A stretch of DNA of 64,000 bases from Phascolarctos cinereus (taxonomy: Eukaryota > Chordata > Mammalia > Diprotodontia > Phascolarctidae). This document shows, in pieces, positions 1 to 10,893 of this stretch. The notes beneath the pieces are model-generated. The model was not told where the DNA came from. It saw only the letters and a program-made list of their open reading frames with translations, and did not search any database. The first letter of the stretch is position 1. Every line of letters begins with the position of its first letter. The position numbers and the translations under genes are program-made. The stretch covers positions 1,238,001 to 1,302,000 of the forward strand of contig NW_018343992.1 in the NCBI RefSeq assembly GCF_002099425.1, read 5' to 3'.

Positions 1-1600
1 ATAATAAAATAATGACCTGAGCACAGTATTTATTGCATCAAATATGTACCACAGTAAGTGTAGTTTGCAAGCTTTCAACAGGTATTATGATGTAATTGGT
101 ACCATTATTAATAGTTCGGGAGCTATCACTGATGCATGTTTTATCTTGCCTATGCTGCTGTATCTTACTCCTTCCACTGTTCAGAAGTCTAATATGGGAA
201 GCCATATGTCAGTGGTAAAGTGAAACCAATCGTTCAACCGAGACCTCATTCCTCCATGTCATTAAGCAATAGGTTGCAGCAATCTTAAGAGCTTTTTGCT
301 TTGCATTCTTAAATTTTAAGTGAATTCTGTGCGGTATATAGAAAGACTGTACAAATATGTTGCCAGCTGCTTAAATCTGTTAAAAAAATATATATGGTTA
401 GAGTTTTCTAATAAAATATAAATACTGTAAAAAGTTCATTTTATTTTATTTTTCAGCATTTTGTACATAAAATAAGAAATTACAACTATCTTCTGCTTCA
501 TGTCACAGTCACTTTTATTACTTTCTGTTCATAGCACTTTTTAAATTGAAGCACTTCACAAAAGAAGAAATAAAGACAAGGATGAGTCATCGATTTCTGC
601 TTTTTTTTTTTTATTAGTACTGTATATTTGCACACATTTTAATGTGAAATAAATCTCAAATGAGGACAAAATTCACTTGCTTCCAAATAGTAATATTGTG
701 TCGTGGAGAGGGGGGGTGGGTGGGGAAGATGAACTGTGATTTCTAGCACTGCCTAATTCACAAGTTTGAGTCCATTGTCTTTAGGTCATGAAACCATTTC
801 TCTTTTTTCCAAGAGTTTGTTTCCACAGACTACTCTTAATCTTGTTGATTCATGCTGCACTAGACCTGTTCTAGAGATAAGATGGGATCCACATCCTGTT
901 TCCACAAGAACCATGTATTGGTTGTATATTCAGTCATATCAAGGACGTTTTGTGTTTCTTACCCAAGCAAAAAGTTCAATGTAGATTACTTTTTATTAGT
1001 TATTGACTTGTAGTGTGTTGGTGAACTGCATGTAGGAAAATGCTATTACCATAAAGAAAGGTAAACCACATTACAATCAAGCCAAAAGAATGAAGATTTT
1101 TTTAATTGCATTTGATTTTTTTCTGTCTTTGTTTCTATCTTTGAAAATACAACTTAAGGGTAGATTTCCATAATGTAAAAAAAAAAAGTGGTCTCAGAAA
1201 AAAATGTAAAGAAAACTAAAATTAAAGATAATAATTCATTCATCTTTTAAATTTTTCATGGAATGGAAATAAATTTGATTGCTTAATTTAAGATGGCTGT
1301 ACTGAATATCAAATTTTAGTATCTGACTGAATACTTGGAAGTGGTGTCGGGCAGAGTGGTGGAAAGTTATATAAATTAATAAAAATTTTACTAACATTTT
1401 AAGTTGTGTCTGAATTATTCCACCTTCTTTCCCCTCTTCTTCTCTTCTAGTTTACTCCTTTCCCTATATTTTTGCTCTAATTCAACTTTCTTTTACACTT
1501 CATATCCCATCCTTAGAATCTCATAAAATTTTATATATGTGTTCATTTTTTTTCTCCCCTGGTCACCAAAGAATTTCTTTATGACTATGTATGGGCAAGA
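1..1600. other. AT-rich DNA with no recognised feature
   Basis: No repeat family, exon or RNA gene is recognisable. There are several A and T runs (for example near 603-614 and 1178-1188) and short G runs near 706-722. The small open frames here have no motif, no splice context and ordinary AT-rich composition. It could be single-copy intergenic or intronic sequence, or repeat too old to see by eye. Confidence 0.5.
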
Positions 1601-1601
1601 A

Positions 1602-1745
1602 AACCAGCCTAGGATAGTGTATAGGGTCCTGGACTTGGAGCTAGGAAGACTTGGGTCTCTATCTATCCTGCCTCTGGAATTTACTAGCTTTCTGACCAAG
1701 CTGTGACAGCCTTCTGGCCTTTGTCTCCCCCCACACACCTGGAAA
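1602..1745 (+). mobile_element. MIR-like SINE fragment
   Basis: The order of landmarks matches a MIR/THER1 SINE: a head resembling a tRNA-derived region (GGTCCTGGACTTGGAGCTAG), then a 'gggtct' B-box-like part, 'tttactagctttctgacc' in the CORE region and a 'ggcctttgtctcc' stretch. It is old and diverged. It lies immediately upstream of an L2 endonuclease fragment. Confidence 0.5.
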
Positions 1746-1754
1746 CCCTTATAC

Positions 1755-2135
1755 TGATGTTCCCTCAAATACTCTGGCTCCCTAATTCCTCAATGATTTT
1801 AATCTACAAGATTCCACTTCATCCTCATGTAGGTATTTGTATCCTTGATCTTCCACTTCTATGATCAAAAATTCTGAAATTTTCTCACTGACAATAACTT
1901 CTGATCATTTCATCTCCTGTGGCTCATTCCTCTGAAACCTAATCTTCATCTGCACTGCTAGTCCTTACACTTTTCAGTGCTCTTCCTGCTCTGGTTTTAC
2001 TTTCCTTCCTTCAAAATCTCGACTAGTTAACCAGTTCAACTTCATAATCTCAAATCCCTTACCCCTTGATGCTACCTTGTTTATGTGTTGGCAAATCCCA
2101 ACCCTCACTATTCCAGTCCTCTACTCTTTTTCACA
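1755..2135 (+). mobile_element. L2 LINE fragment, end of endonuclease domain
   Basis: The stretch around 1846-1965 aligns by eye with the endonuclease C-terminus of the antisense L2 near 46.1 kb. Both contain the sequence for 'STSM-K..EI.LS', followed by the histidine region of the domain. It is probably the 5' part of the same L2 copy that resumes at about 3850, separated by a MAR1 SINE and an antisense L2. It is heavily mutated and non-coding. Confidence 0.55.
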
Positions 2136-2140
2136 GAGAA

Positions 2141-2391
2141 GCAAGGTGGCTTAGTGAATAGAGTGCCCTGCCTGAAGCCAGGAAGACTCATCTTCCTGAG
2201 TTCAAGTTTGGCCTCAGATAATTACTGGCTTTGTGACCCTGGTCAAGTTACTTAACCTTGCCTACCTTGGTTTCCTCATCTGTAAAATGAGCTGGAGAAG
2301 GAAATGCTAAGTCATTCCAGTATCTTTGCCAGGAAAACCCAAATGGGGTCACAAAGAGTCAGAAATAACTGAAATGACTGAACAACTCTTA
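2141..2391 (+). mobile_element. MAR1-type CORE-SINE
   Basis: A nearly full-length ~250 bp SINE. It has a tRNA-like head (GGTGGCTTAGTGAATAGAGT), a CORE block (CTGGCTTTGTGACCCTGG), the MIR-shared 'tttcctcatctgtaaaatga', then the family-specific 'gctggagaaggaaatg' block and a 3' tail ending in 'actgaaatgactgaacaac'. That tail resembles the 3' end of RTE/BovB LINEs, consistent with mobilisation by RTE. It sits inside or beside the L2 at 1755-5628. Confidence 0.85.
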
Positions 2392-2487
2392 GTCATATGA
2401 TAATGAACTATATTGGAAGTCACATAATTGTGCTGACCAAGTCAACTACACATTTATATAATAATATAAGCCCTAACACTGACAATC

Positions 2488-3716
2488 TGTCAATAAACGT
2501 TTATCAAGCACCTACCATATGCCAATCACAGTGTTAAGAATTGAGAAGAAAAACAGGCAAAATAAATTCCTGCCCTCGAGGAGCTTGTAGTTTAGCTGGT
2601 GAGACAATATGTAAACAAGCTATTTACTGGCTAAATTGGAAATAACTGAGGGAAGGCACTGGAATTAAGAGAGGTTGGGGAAGACTTTCTGTAGGAGGTG
2701 GGATTTTAGTTGGGACTTAAAGGAAGCCAGGGAGATCAGTAGTCAGAGTTAAGGAGGGGGAACATTGCAGGAATGGGGGTTAGCCAAAGAGAATACTCAT
2801 CATCAAGAGATGGAGTGTCTAATTTATGAACAGCCAGGAAGCAAGTGTCACTGGGTCGAAGAGTAAGTGTTGGGGAGTACGGTATAAGAAGATTAGAAAA
2901 GTTGGCCAAAGTTATGAAAGGCTCTCAATACCAAATAGAGCATTTTGTTTTTGCTCCTAGAGGCACTAGGAAGCCGTTGGAGTTAAGGAGAGGATTGACA
3001 TAATTAGATCTGTGATTTAGGAAAATCACTTTAGTGGAAGATGGATTAGAGTGGGGAGGGACCTGAGACAGGTAGACCCACCGGCAGGCTATTTACTACC
3101 GTAGTGGAGGCATGAGGTAACGAGGACCTACATTAGAGTAGTGGCAGTGTCAGAGGAGAGAAGGGGGTGTACTCAAGAGATATTGCAAAGGTAAAACTGA
3201 CAGGGATTGATATGGAGGCTGAGAGACAGTGAGGAGTCCAGGATGACACCTAGGTTGTGAGCCTAATGGACTGGGAAGATGATGTTTCCCCTCCACAGTA
3301 ACAGAGAAATTAGGAAGGAAGCGGGTTTAGGGGGAAAGATAATGAATTCCATTTTGTACATATTGAGTTTAAGATGTCATTGGACATCCAGTTCAAGATG
3401 TTTGAAAGGCAGTTGGAGATGCAAGATTGGGAATCCACAGAGAGACTGGGGTGGGAAAGATCATCAGTATGGTAATTAGGTCCATGGGAGCTGATGAGAT
3501 CATCAATAATACATAGGGAGAAGAAGGGTCAGAACAGAACCTTGAGGGACATCTATGGTGAGATGGTGTGATATGGAAAAGAATCCAGCAAAGGAGACAT
3601 GAGTGGTTAGATCAACAGTGTCAAAGGCTGAAGAGATGTAAAAGAGAATGATTATTGAGAAAAGACCACTGGACTTGGCAACTAAGAGATCATTAGTAAC
3701 TTTGGAGTAGAAACTT
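2488..3716 (-). mobile_element. L2 LINE, 3' 1.2 kb, antisense
   Basis: Read on the minus strand, this is the RT C-terminal half and 3' UTR of an L2 LINE. The plus strand starts with the inverted 3' tail (TCAATAAACGTTTATCAAGC) and continues through 'gagcttgtagtttagctgg', 'gggatttttagttgggactt'-like and 'cactttagtggaagatgga' landmarks. The same landmarks recur at 23.3, 43.9 and 54.4 kb. The copy is 5'-truncated at about 3716 and carries many substitutions. Confidence 0.85.
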
Positions 3717-3754
3717 TGCCGCTAGTCAATCCCTTTATTTTCCCCTAATTGATT

Positions 3755-3758
<4 letters not shown>

Positions 3759-3847
<89 letters not shown>
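3759..3847 (+). repeat. (CT)n microsatellite
   Basis: About 44 uninterrupted CT units. It adjoins the start of the recognisable L2 (+) sequence. The L2 sense strand is pyrimidine-rich, so the tract could have expanded from an L2 segment. It translates to a leucine/serine repeat in the forward frames, which is an artefact. Confidence 0.97.
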
Positions 3848-3849
<2 letters not shown>

Positions 3850-3850
<1 letters not shown>

Positions 3851-5628
3851 TTCCCCTCCCCACTTAGGAACCATTCCAAATCTCTACTCTCTTTAAGCCT
3901 CCACTCCCTTCCCTACTTCCTCCTCATTTGAGGAGATCTCGTGATACCTTATTTTACTTAGAAAATAAAAGCTATTCACATTGGGATCTCTCATCTTTTG
4001 GACTCTGTATCTCTATATCTTAAAACCCACAGACATCATCCCTTATTCTCTCTTCATCAAGGCCAGTCATTGACTGTATGCCCCCATTCCCCAACTGCAA
4101 TCACTCCCCCAATCTTCAATATCTCCTTATCTATCAACTCCCCAACAGTCTACAAACATGTTTATGTCTCCCCCATCATTAAAAAAAAGTGAACCAAATA
4201 AACCCTCACTTGACCCTAACACCCCCTCAAGCAACCATCTTCTAACTCTTCCCTTTCACAACCAAACTCTTAGGGAAATGTATTTACACTTGTTGCCTCC
4301 TCTTCTACTCTTATTCACTTCTCAACTTGTAGAAACCTAGCTTCAGACCTCATCAGTCAACTGAATCTGTTCCCTCTAAAGTTACCAGTGACTTCCTAAC
4401 CAACAAATCCAATGACCTTTTGTCAGTCCTCATCCTTCTTGACCTCTCCAATACAGCATTTAAAACTATTGACTACCCTCTCTTGGTTTTTGTGACATAC
4501 TTTGCTGGATCATCATCCATGTCCCTTCATGGGGTATACATGGGGTATACCCCAAAGTTCTATACTGGACATTTTCTTCTTTCTCCATCCTCAGTGTAAG
4601 ATGATCAGTTTCCATGGATTGTGTTATTTCTTGGAAGATGATACAAAGATCAATATTTCTAGTCCTCTCACTCCTGATCTTCAGTCTCTATCAGCAGCTG
4701 CCTATTGGGCTATCCTATAGGTACCCCTAATTCAATATTTCCAAAACTAAATTTATCTTTTCCCCCAAACTCACTCCTCTTCCAAAGTCCCCTATTTCTG
4801 TTGAGGGTCCTACCATATCATCCAGGAATGAAGCCCAAGAGTCATCCTCAATTCCTCATTCTCCCTCCCCCCATCCCCACATCAGTTGCCAAATCTTGTC
4901 AATTCTGCATCTCCACCCTTTCTCTCTAGTCACATGTCCATAACGTCCTAGTGGAGGCCTTCATCATTTCTCAAGATGCCCAGCTTATGTCTTTGCCTCA
5001 AGATTCTCCCCTTTCCAATTCATCCTCCACGCAACTGATAACTTGATATTCCCAAAGTGTAAATCTGTTCATTTTACTTCCCTGTTCAAGAAATTCCGGA
5101 AACTCCACCTTTCACTGAGGAAAAAATACAAGCTCTTAAGTTTGGCCCTTCATAATCAGGTTCCAGCTAATTCAGTGCCCTGTTCATTGAGACCTTTCCA
5201 GACTAGTCCCCTTCAACAATCCAGTTAAATTGGCCTAATTGCTGTCCCTCACATTCAGTATTCCATCTCCTGACTCCAGGCATTTTCACTATTTGGCTTC
5301 CATGCTTGGAATGTACTTCATCCTCACCTCTGCCTCTTAGAATTCCTAGCTTCCTTTGAAGGTCACTTCCAGAACTACCTCTTACATAAGGCTTTTCCTG
5401 AGCCTGTCAGTCCCTAGTAACTCTCCGAACCCCCCCCCCCCGAATTTACCATTAATTTACTTTTAATATGTTTTACACTTACTTATATGTATACATATTG
5501 TTTCCACCAATAGAACACAAGGTCCCTGAGAGCAAGAACTATCTAGTCGTAGTCACTGCACCCCTAGCACCCAGCACAGTACCTAGCATAGAGCAGGTAC
5601 CTAACAAATGCTTGTTGATTGACCTTTG
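3850..5628 (+). mobile_element. L2 LINE, RT domain through 3' end
   Basis: Translated pieces match the L2 RT. 'VYKHVYVSPIIKKK' (near 4150-4190) corresponds to the family motif around 'HVSPILKK'. The 'LLDLSAAFDT' region is eroded near 4436-4470. The C-terminal part is followed by the 3' UTR landmarks 'caggcattttcactatttgg' and the terminal 'acctaacaaatgcttgttga'. The reading frame is broken many times, so this is a dead copy. It is probably continuous in origin with 1755-2135. Confidence 0.8.
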
Positions 5629-5639
5629 GATTGACCAGG

Positions 5640-5815
5640 AACAAGTCACCTAATCTCTCTGAGCTTCAGGCAATTCTCTAAACCTAAATTATACATAGTA
5701 GTAGCTGTCTCGACAAAATCACAGGTCTTTATAAAGTAAAGGAGTTTAAGGAATGAGAATTTAGGAGTCTTAGAAATCCAGGATGGACTTTTGTTCTGTG
5801 ATTCTACAACTGAAT
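5640..5815 (+). mobile_element. MIR-like SINE, 3' half
   Basis: Contains 'acaagtcacctaatctctct' and 'gagcttcag', the standard CORE-to-3' landmarks of MIR, and ends near 'tgttctgtgattctac', typical of the MIR3 3' end. The tRNA-like head is missing. It abuts the L2 3' end. Confidence 0.5.
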
Positions 5816-6525
5816 TGTCTCACGTGTAAATTCTTCCTGAGTTCACATCCTCAAGACAAATCTTACCTTAGGCTTGGATAAAGCATTTGGAAGCCCTAGG
5901 ACAGGTTCAAAAATTACCACCTCCTGAAGAGGAGAATCACGTCTCTTGTGTGTGGTCTGTGAGCAGCTTTAAATATTTATTAAAATGTAAGCAATTTGAT
6001 TTGTCACAAAATAAATACCTACATGCCTTGAAAAGTAGACTTTTTTGGTATTAAAAATATGTGTATGTAACGAATGCAACTTTACTCTTTTGACCCTATT
6101 GATCTTGGTCCACTTCCATGGTATTTCAGCTTTTCCTAGGAATTAAAGGGTTAGGGAGTGGGAAGGGAGGGAACCTTGCCTTTGGCCTCAAGACTTTCTC
6201 ATTTCACTAATTTCCAAACTTCACCAATAAATGAGGCCCAGACCTGGCACTGAATCCTCCTCTCCCACCTTGAGACTATTTTACTTTCTTAATTCAGAAA
6301 TCTTGATTCCCAATTCCTTCTCCCATTTCCTATTACTACTACTATAACTGGATATCTGAGTCTGACCTCCATTTTCTTCTCTTTCTACACTTGCCCTTCC
6401 TTTCCCACAATCCAAGTCAAGAGTATAGTTGCTAGTGTTTTTTTTTTCTTTCATGAGGGATAGAAGAATATATAATTAAGAAATAAAAACATACCAGGTC
6501 CAAATATAAAGGGATCCCTTATAAA
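5816..6525. other. No recognised feature
   Basis: Mixed-composition DNA with no identifiable repeat, exon or RNA gene. It ends just before the RTE fragment. Confidence 0.45.
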
Positions 6526-6529
6526 TGTT

Positions 6530-6975
6530 GAAGTTACCCAGATGTTCCTATTTGTGGATGATATTATGCTGACTACAGCAAGGCCCAGGATTTTATACGA
6601 CATCTTCAACAAGAGCCATGACTATGCAAAAGAGATCAGTCTAATAAAATATACAAAAAATACTAAATGGAAAAAAAAATGCTATTGTCTACACTGTGAC
6701 ATACAGTTGGGTGGACAATCCATTGTTAGTGCACCAGCACATATATCTGAGACGAGCATTACAGATGGACAATAATGAGTTGGGACCAGAATTGGATAGA
6801 AGAAAGAACAGACTGTATTACAGTTGAGAAATTATACAGTGCTTTAAAAAATTCCAAGCTGCTCCTTGGCACAAAAATCCTTTTCTTAAACCCAAATGTT
6901 CTCTCAACGATGCTATATGGTTGCAAATTTTGGGATTCCAAAGGCTCCAAAGAAGGCAATAGAGAATAGAAGTAG
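6530..6975 (+). mobile_element. RTE/BovB-type LINE fragment, RT C-terminal part
   Basis: Frame pieces read 'MFLFVDDIML' (the RT catalytic F-x-D-D box at about 6542-6571), 'IQLGGQSI' near 6701, an 'ELG-ELDRR' stretch near 6776-6800 and 'TMLYGCKFWD' near 6907-6936. This order matches RTE/BovB ORF2 (FADDIVL, IQLDGQPI, ELGPELDRR, AMLYGCETW) rather than L1. It is degenerate across three frames and truncated at both ends. Confidence 0.7.
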
Positions 6976-6984
6976 ATGTGAAGG

Positions 6985-7260
6985 AAAAAGGTCAATCAGT
7001 ACCAGATCTCAAACTGTACCATAAAGCAATAGTCATTAAAATGGTTTGGTATTGCTGGGGGGAAATAGAGGTCAATTAATGAAACAGATTAGGTATACAA
7101 TATTCAGAAACAAACACAGATGAACCCAAAGAACCCAGTTACTGGGGCAAGAGCTCACTATTTGACAAAAATTGCTGGTAAAACTGGACAAAGTCTGTAA
7201 GAAATTAGGTTGAGACCAACACCTCAAACTAATTGGTATAAAACAATACATTATAATGGT
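6985..7260 (+). mobile_element. L1 ORF2 fragment (first of two)
   Basis: Encodes a remnant of 'PDLKLYHKAIVIKMVWY' near 7003-7053, a hallmark of L1 ORF2 downstream of the RT domain. It stops near 7260, where sequence from an earlier part of ORF2 begins. It is therefore a separate or rearranged piece from the following L1. Confidence 0.65.
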
Positions 7261-7261
7261 A

Positions 7262-9290
7262 TACTTGGAAACTCCTAGGCAATCAGCAAAGATACTAATT
7301 GAGACATCAGTAGCTTCAACAAAGTTGCAGAGTATACCCTCAAAAATCAACATTTCTATATTAGAACAATAAAACTCAAGAAGCCCCCCTCCCCTAAAAA
7401 AGGAAAGGAAAGTAAATACCATATAAAATATATGGAGGTCAACTTACCAAAGCACATAAAAGACTTGGATAGATTAAATTACTAAGTGCTCCTTCAAGAG
7501 ATAAAGAACAACTTAAATAAATGGAAGAATATTTGGTGCTCATGGAAAGGCCCTGCCAATATTATAAAAATGGCAATATCCTTAAAGTAAATTTACATTT
7601 TTAATGTTATACCATTCAAATTACCAAAGGAATACTTTATACTTGATGAAATAGTGACAAAATTCATTTGGAAATATAAAACATCTAGAATATCAAGGGA
7701 AAAAATGGGAAAAAATTGAGATAAAAGGGGAATAGCACCTCCAGACCTCAAACTATATTATAAAGCAGCAGTCATCAAAACTATTTGGCATTGGTTTTAA
7801 AATAGAGAGCGAGATTTATGGAACAGACTATACAAGGGAGAATCAAAAACAGTAGAACTCCAAAACCAAGTGTTTGATGAAGTGGAAAGCAGTAATTACC
7901 TAGGAAAAAACTCCTCATTTGATCAAAAAAGAACTGCTAGGAAAACTGAAAAGCAGTCTGGCAGAAATTAAGCTTAAGCCAACCCCTTATACCGTTATTC
8001 CACAACGCATTACAAATGGATACGTGACCTTAACACTAATGATCAAACTATTAAAAAATTAGAAAAGAAATAATCATATGCTTCTCACAGTTATGAGTAA
8101 GAGATGTATTCTTAACTTAACAAGAAATAGAAACAATTACAAAGAAAAAATAGATAACTTTGATTACTTGAAACTGAAAGGCTTCTGCACAGAAAAAATT
8201 AATGCACCTTGGATAAGAAGGGAAGTGGTTGAATGGGGGAAAAACCCTTTGTATCAAATTTCTCTGATTAAGAATTTGGAATCCAAGCTATATGAACAAT
8301 AAATAAACACTATATATAATATATATGAGTAATAGCCATTTCATAATAAATAAGTGATCAAAGGATTTGAATAAAGAGTTCTCAAAAGAAGAATTGCAAG
8401 GTTACAAGCACTTGAAAGAATGCTCCAGATCACTAATAATAAGAGAAATGCATATCAACCTTGGGGTTTCACCTTACACCCTGTAAATTAGCAAAGATGA
8501 CAAAATGGCAGTACTCAATGTTAGAGGGGCTGTGGAATGATAAGGAACACTAGTACATTGTTGGTAGAGCTGTGCAATGGTCCAACCATTTTGGAAAATG
8601 ATTTGGAATTATCCAAATAAAATTATTAATATGCCCATACTCTTTGGACCAAAAGCTCCATTACTAGGCTTATACTCCAAGGAAGCTGTCAATTAGAAGA
8701 AAGTCCCCATATACACCAAAATATTTATAGCAACTCTTTTTGTGATAGAAAAGAATTGGAAACAAAGTAGATGCCCATTGATTGGGGAATGGCTTACCAA
8801 ATTGTGGTACATTAATATAATGGAGTATTACTATACAATAAAAAAAAATATAAGTGACGAATACAGAGAAGCATGAAAAGATCTATGAGAACTGATGCAG
8901 ACTAAAGTAAGCAGAGCCAAGAAAACAATATATGCAATAACTACAGCGATATAAATGGAAAGAACAACCATACATCAAAAAATCAAGTGAATGTAACAAA
9001 ATTCTAGAGATCAAGCATGATTCAAATCAAAAGATATGAGAAAGCGCTCCTGACCCACCCTTTTGTGGAAGTGGGAGGTCCACAGGTGGTACATACACAT
9101 TGCACACGTTTTCAGTCTTTTTCAATATGCCATTCAGTTTCAATGATTTTTTCCCTCCTTAAAAAAAAAAATACTATTTTTTACACTATTTTTTGGCTCT
9201 CTGGGAGGTGGAGGGGAAGGGTACTGGGTAAATATAATGATGCAAGAAATAGAAGATATCAGTAAAATCATATTTTAAAATTTAATTTTA
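7262..9290 (+). mobile_element. L1 LINE, 5'-truncated, ORF2 end and 3' UTR
   Basis: Begins in ORF2 around 'tacttggaaactcctaggca' and runs through a second 'PDLKLYYKAAVIKTIW' (about 7741-7790), 'NFDYLKLKGFC' (about 8155-8190) and the 3' landmarks 'ccaaccattttggaaaatga' and 'atgcccattgattggggaat' (8772-8791). It ends in A-rich sequence near 9290. The ORF contains numerous stops. About 2.0 kb of a typical 6 kb element remains. Confidence 0.8.
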
Positions 9291-9513
9291 TAAAAAGCAC
9301 ATTTCACATAGCATGCCAAGATAAGCTCTAAATGTGTGACCTGAATGTAAAAAGTCATGTCATAAACAAATTAGAGAAAGACAAGGATCCTGGAAGGAGA
9401 TGAAGAGCGAGTACCTACCAGACCAGTGAGATAGCCTGTTCAAACTCAGGGGTTGGAGATAGAATGTTAAGTGAAAGGAATAGCTAATAGTATGACATGG
9501 ATGGATTGAGTCA
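9291..9513. other. Short unannotated spacer
   Basis: Separates the L1 3' end from a MIR. No motif recognised. Confidence 0.4.
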
Positions 9514-9756
9514 TTGAGTCAGCTAGATGGCACAGTAGGCCTGGAATTAGGAAGACCTGATTCAAAATACTTACTAGTTGTACGACTCTGGGGAACTCAT
9601 TTTATCTCTGTCTACTTTAGTTTCTTCAATTGCAAAATGGGAATTATAATAGCACCTACCTCCCAGGATTGTTGCGAGCATCAATTGAGATCTTTGCAAA
9701 GTGCTTAGCATATTTCTTGGTACATAATAGCCACTTAATAAATGTTTGTTTCCTTC
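9514..9756 (+). mobile_element. MIR SINE, near full length
   Basis: tRNA-like head (CAGCTAGATGGCACAGTAGG), CORE region (ACTAGTTGTACGACTCTGGG), 'aattgcaaaatgggaattat', 'gcaaagtgcttagcatattt' and a 3' end 'cacttaataaatgtttgttt' shared with the L2 3' tail. The shared tail fits the known use of L2 machinery by MIR. Confidence 0.8.
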
Positions 9757-10107
9757 CCTATGAAGAGGAGTAAGTTGAAATAATGCTGGAAGCACCAGTG
9801 AGAGCCAAATTTGAGTGGGCTTCAAATACCAATGGAAGGAATTTCTTCTTTTTTCCAGTAATTGACAAAGAGCCGCTGAGAATTTCTGACAACAGGCCTG
9901 TAGAAAAACTATTTGGTGGCTGTGTTTTGCCCAAGATCATACTCATAGGAAATAGCTTAGAGAATATTAGAATCCAAGCCCTTTGATTCCAAACTAAGCA
10001 CTTTTACCATTATACTCCATTCCCTTGTCACACATGCAAAATTCATTGCGTTTCAAAACTAACATACAATTACAGAACCAAAGGAACCTCAGCACCAGAA
10101 GGGACCT
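9757..10107. other. Weak L2/MIR-like antisense remnants
   Basis: Positions 9860-9935 (containing AGAGCCGCTGAGAATTTCTG) resemble the antisense L2 stretch that reads 'agccact..ag.tt' in better copies. Positions 9965-10020 resemble an antisense MIR end. Both are too diverged to assign firmly. Confidence 0.3.
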
Positions 10108-10330
10108 CAGAGGTAGCATGGCCTAGTGAAAGTGTCACCAGATTTGGAGAAAACATATGAGTTTGAATCCTGACTTCAACATATTAATTGCTCTAATTCA
10201 TGACTATGTGCAAGGCGTCAATAAGACCTGAGTAAGCTTTCTAAGCTGTATATTCCTCATATATAAAATAAGGAGGTTGGATTAAAGTGATCATTAATGT
10301 CCTTCTAACTCTAAAGACTTGATTCTAGAT
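10108..10330 (+). mobile_element. MIR/MIR3-like SINE
   Basis: Shows 'gtagcatggcctagtgaaag' as head, 'gagtttgaatcctgacttca', 'ttcctcatatataaaataag' and a terminal 'ccttctaactctaaagactt', the order seen in MIR3-type SINEs. Moderately diverged. Confidence 0.65.
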
Positions 10331-10371
10331 CATCTTGTTTAATGCTTGCCCATAACGTTCTACATCAGAGC

Positions 10372-10556
10372 ATGGCCGGCCCATGTAGACACAAACCACA
10401 TTATAACGTAATTAGAAAATGTTTAACAAAATAAAAAGAAAATACAATACAACATAGATAATTTTAATTCACAGTTTTCTAGGTCAATTTGTGGCCTCCT
10501 GGGAGCCTTATATACAGTTTAGTGGTGCCCATTTCTATTTGAGTTTGATACCCCTG
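10372..10556 (+). mobile_element. MITE-like repeat, copy 1 (possible hAT non-autonomous)
   Basis: Shares ordered blocks with 31345-31543 and with the reverse complement of 53305-53440: 'aatgtttaacaaaataaaa', 'aatacaacatagat', 'gcctcctgggagccttatat', and a terminal 'gagtttgatacccctgtg'. That 3' end is an inverted version of the 'aggg.tgtcaaac' start visible in copy 3. Short terminal inverted repeats, ~190 bp length and no coding capacity suggest a DNA-transposon-derived MITE. The orientation is arbitrary. Confidence 0.55.
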
Positions 10557-10609
10557 TGAGACTCCCCATGTCATCCAGTTCTGGGTAACTCACTATCTAC
10601 TAATTCAAC

Positions 10610-10760
10610 GCATTCCACATTTGAATAGTTCAAATTGTTAGGAAGTTTGCCTCATACTGAAGTAAAATCTGCCTTCCTTGTAGCTTTTACCCTTGGGTCC
10701 TAGTTCTATCTTCCAGGATCAAGAATAATAAGTCTAATATATTTTCCATATACATTTTTG
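10610..10760 (-). mobile_element. L3/CR1 LINE 3' fragment, antisense
   Basis: Landmarks 'gttaggaagtttgcctcata', 'aaatctgccttccttgtagc' and 'gggtcctagttctatcttcc' follow the antisense order of the L3/CR1 3' end. It overlaps the reading of the L3 copy at 12.3-12.7 kb on the opposite strand. Confidence 0.65.
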
Positions 10761-10877
10761 CCCCACAAAGAGATATTGATATTTCATTAAATTAAAATTG
10801 CACTTTTGTTAATTTCAGGATTAAAAAAAAAATTTAACTAGTAGATTTTAAGAATATGAACATATTTGCAAGTATAT

Positions 10878-10893
10878 CCACCAGAGGGAGCTG
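10878..10893 (+). promoter_or_regulatory. Candidate CTCF-like motif
   Basis: CCACCAGAGGGAGCTG resembles the CTCF core (CCA-CAG-GGG-C), with A in place of the usual C in the final GGCG. It lies in non-repeat AT-rich DNA. This is a motif match only; one such 16-mer is expected by chance at this window size with some mismatch. Confidence 0.25.

Noticed and set aside
2488-3716. A possible unknown multicopy family on the plus strand (also at 23.3, 43.9 and 54.4 kb)
   Set aside because: The minus strand reads as L2 RT and 3' UTR with the L2/MIR shared terminus, so it is ordinary antisense L2.
7072-7422. 116-codon minus-strand frame
   Set aside because: Antisense reading across the junction of two L1 ORF2 pieces.
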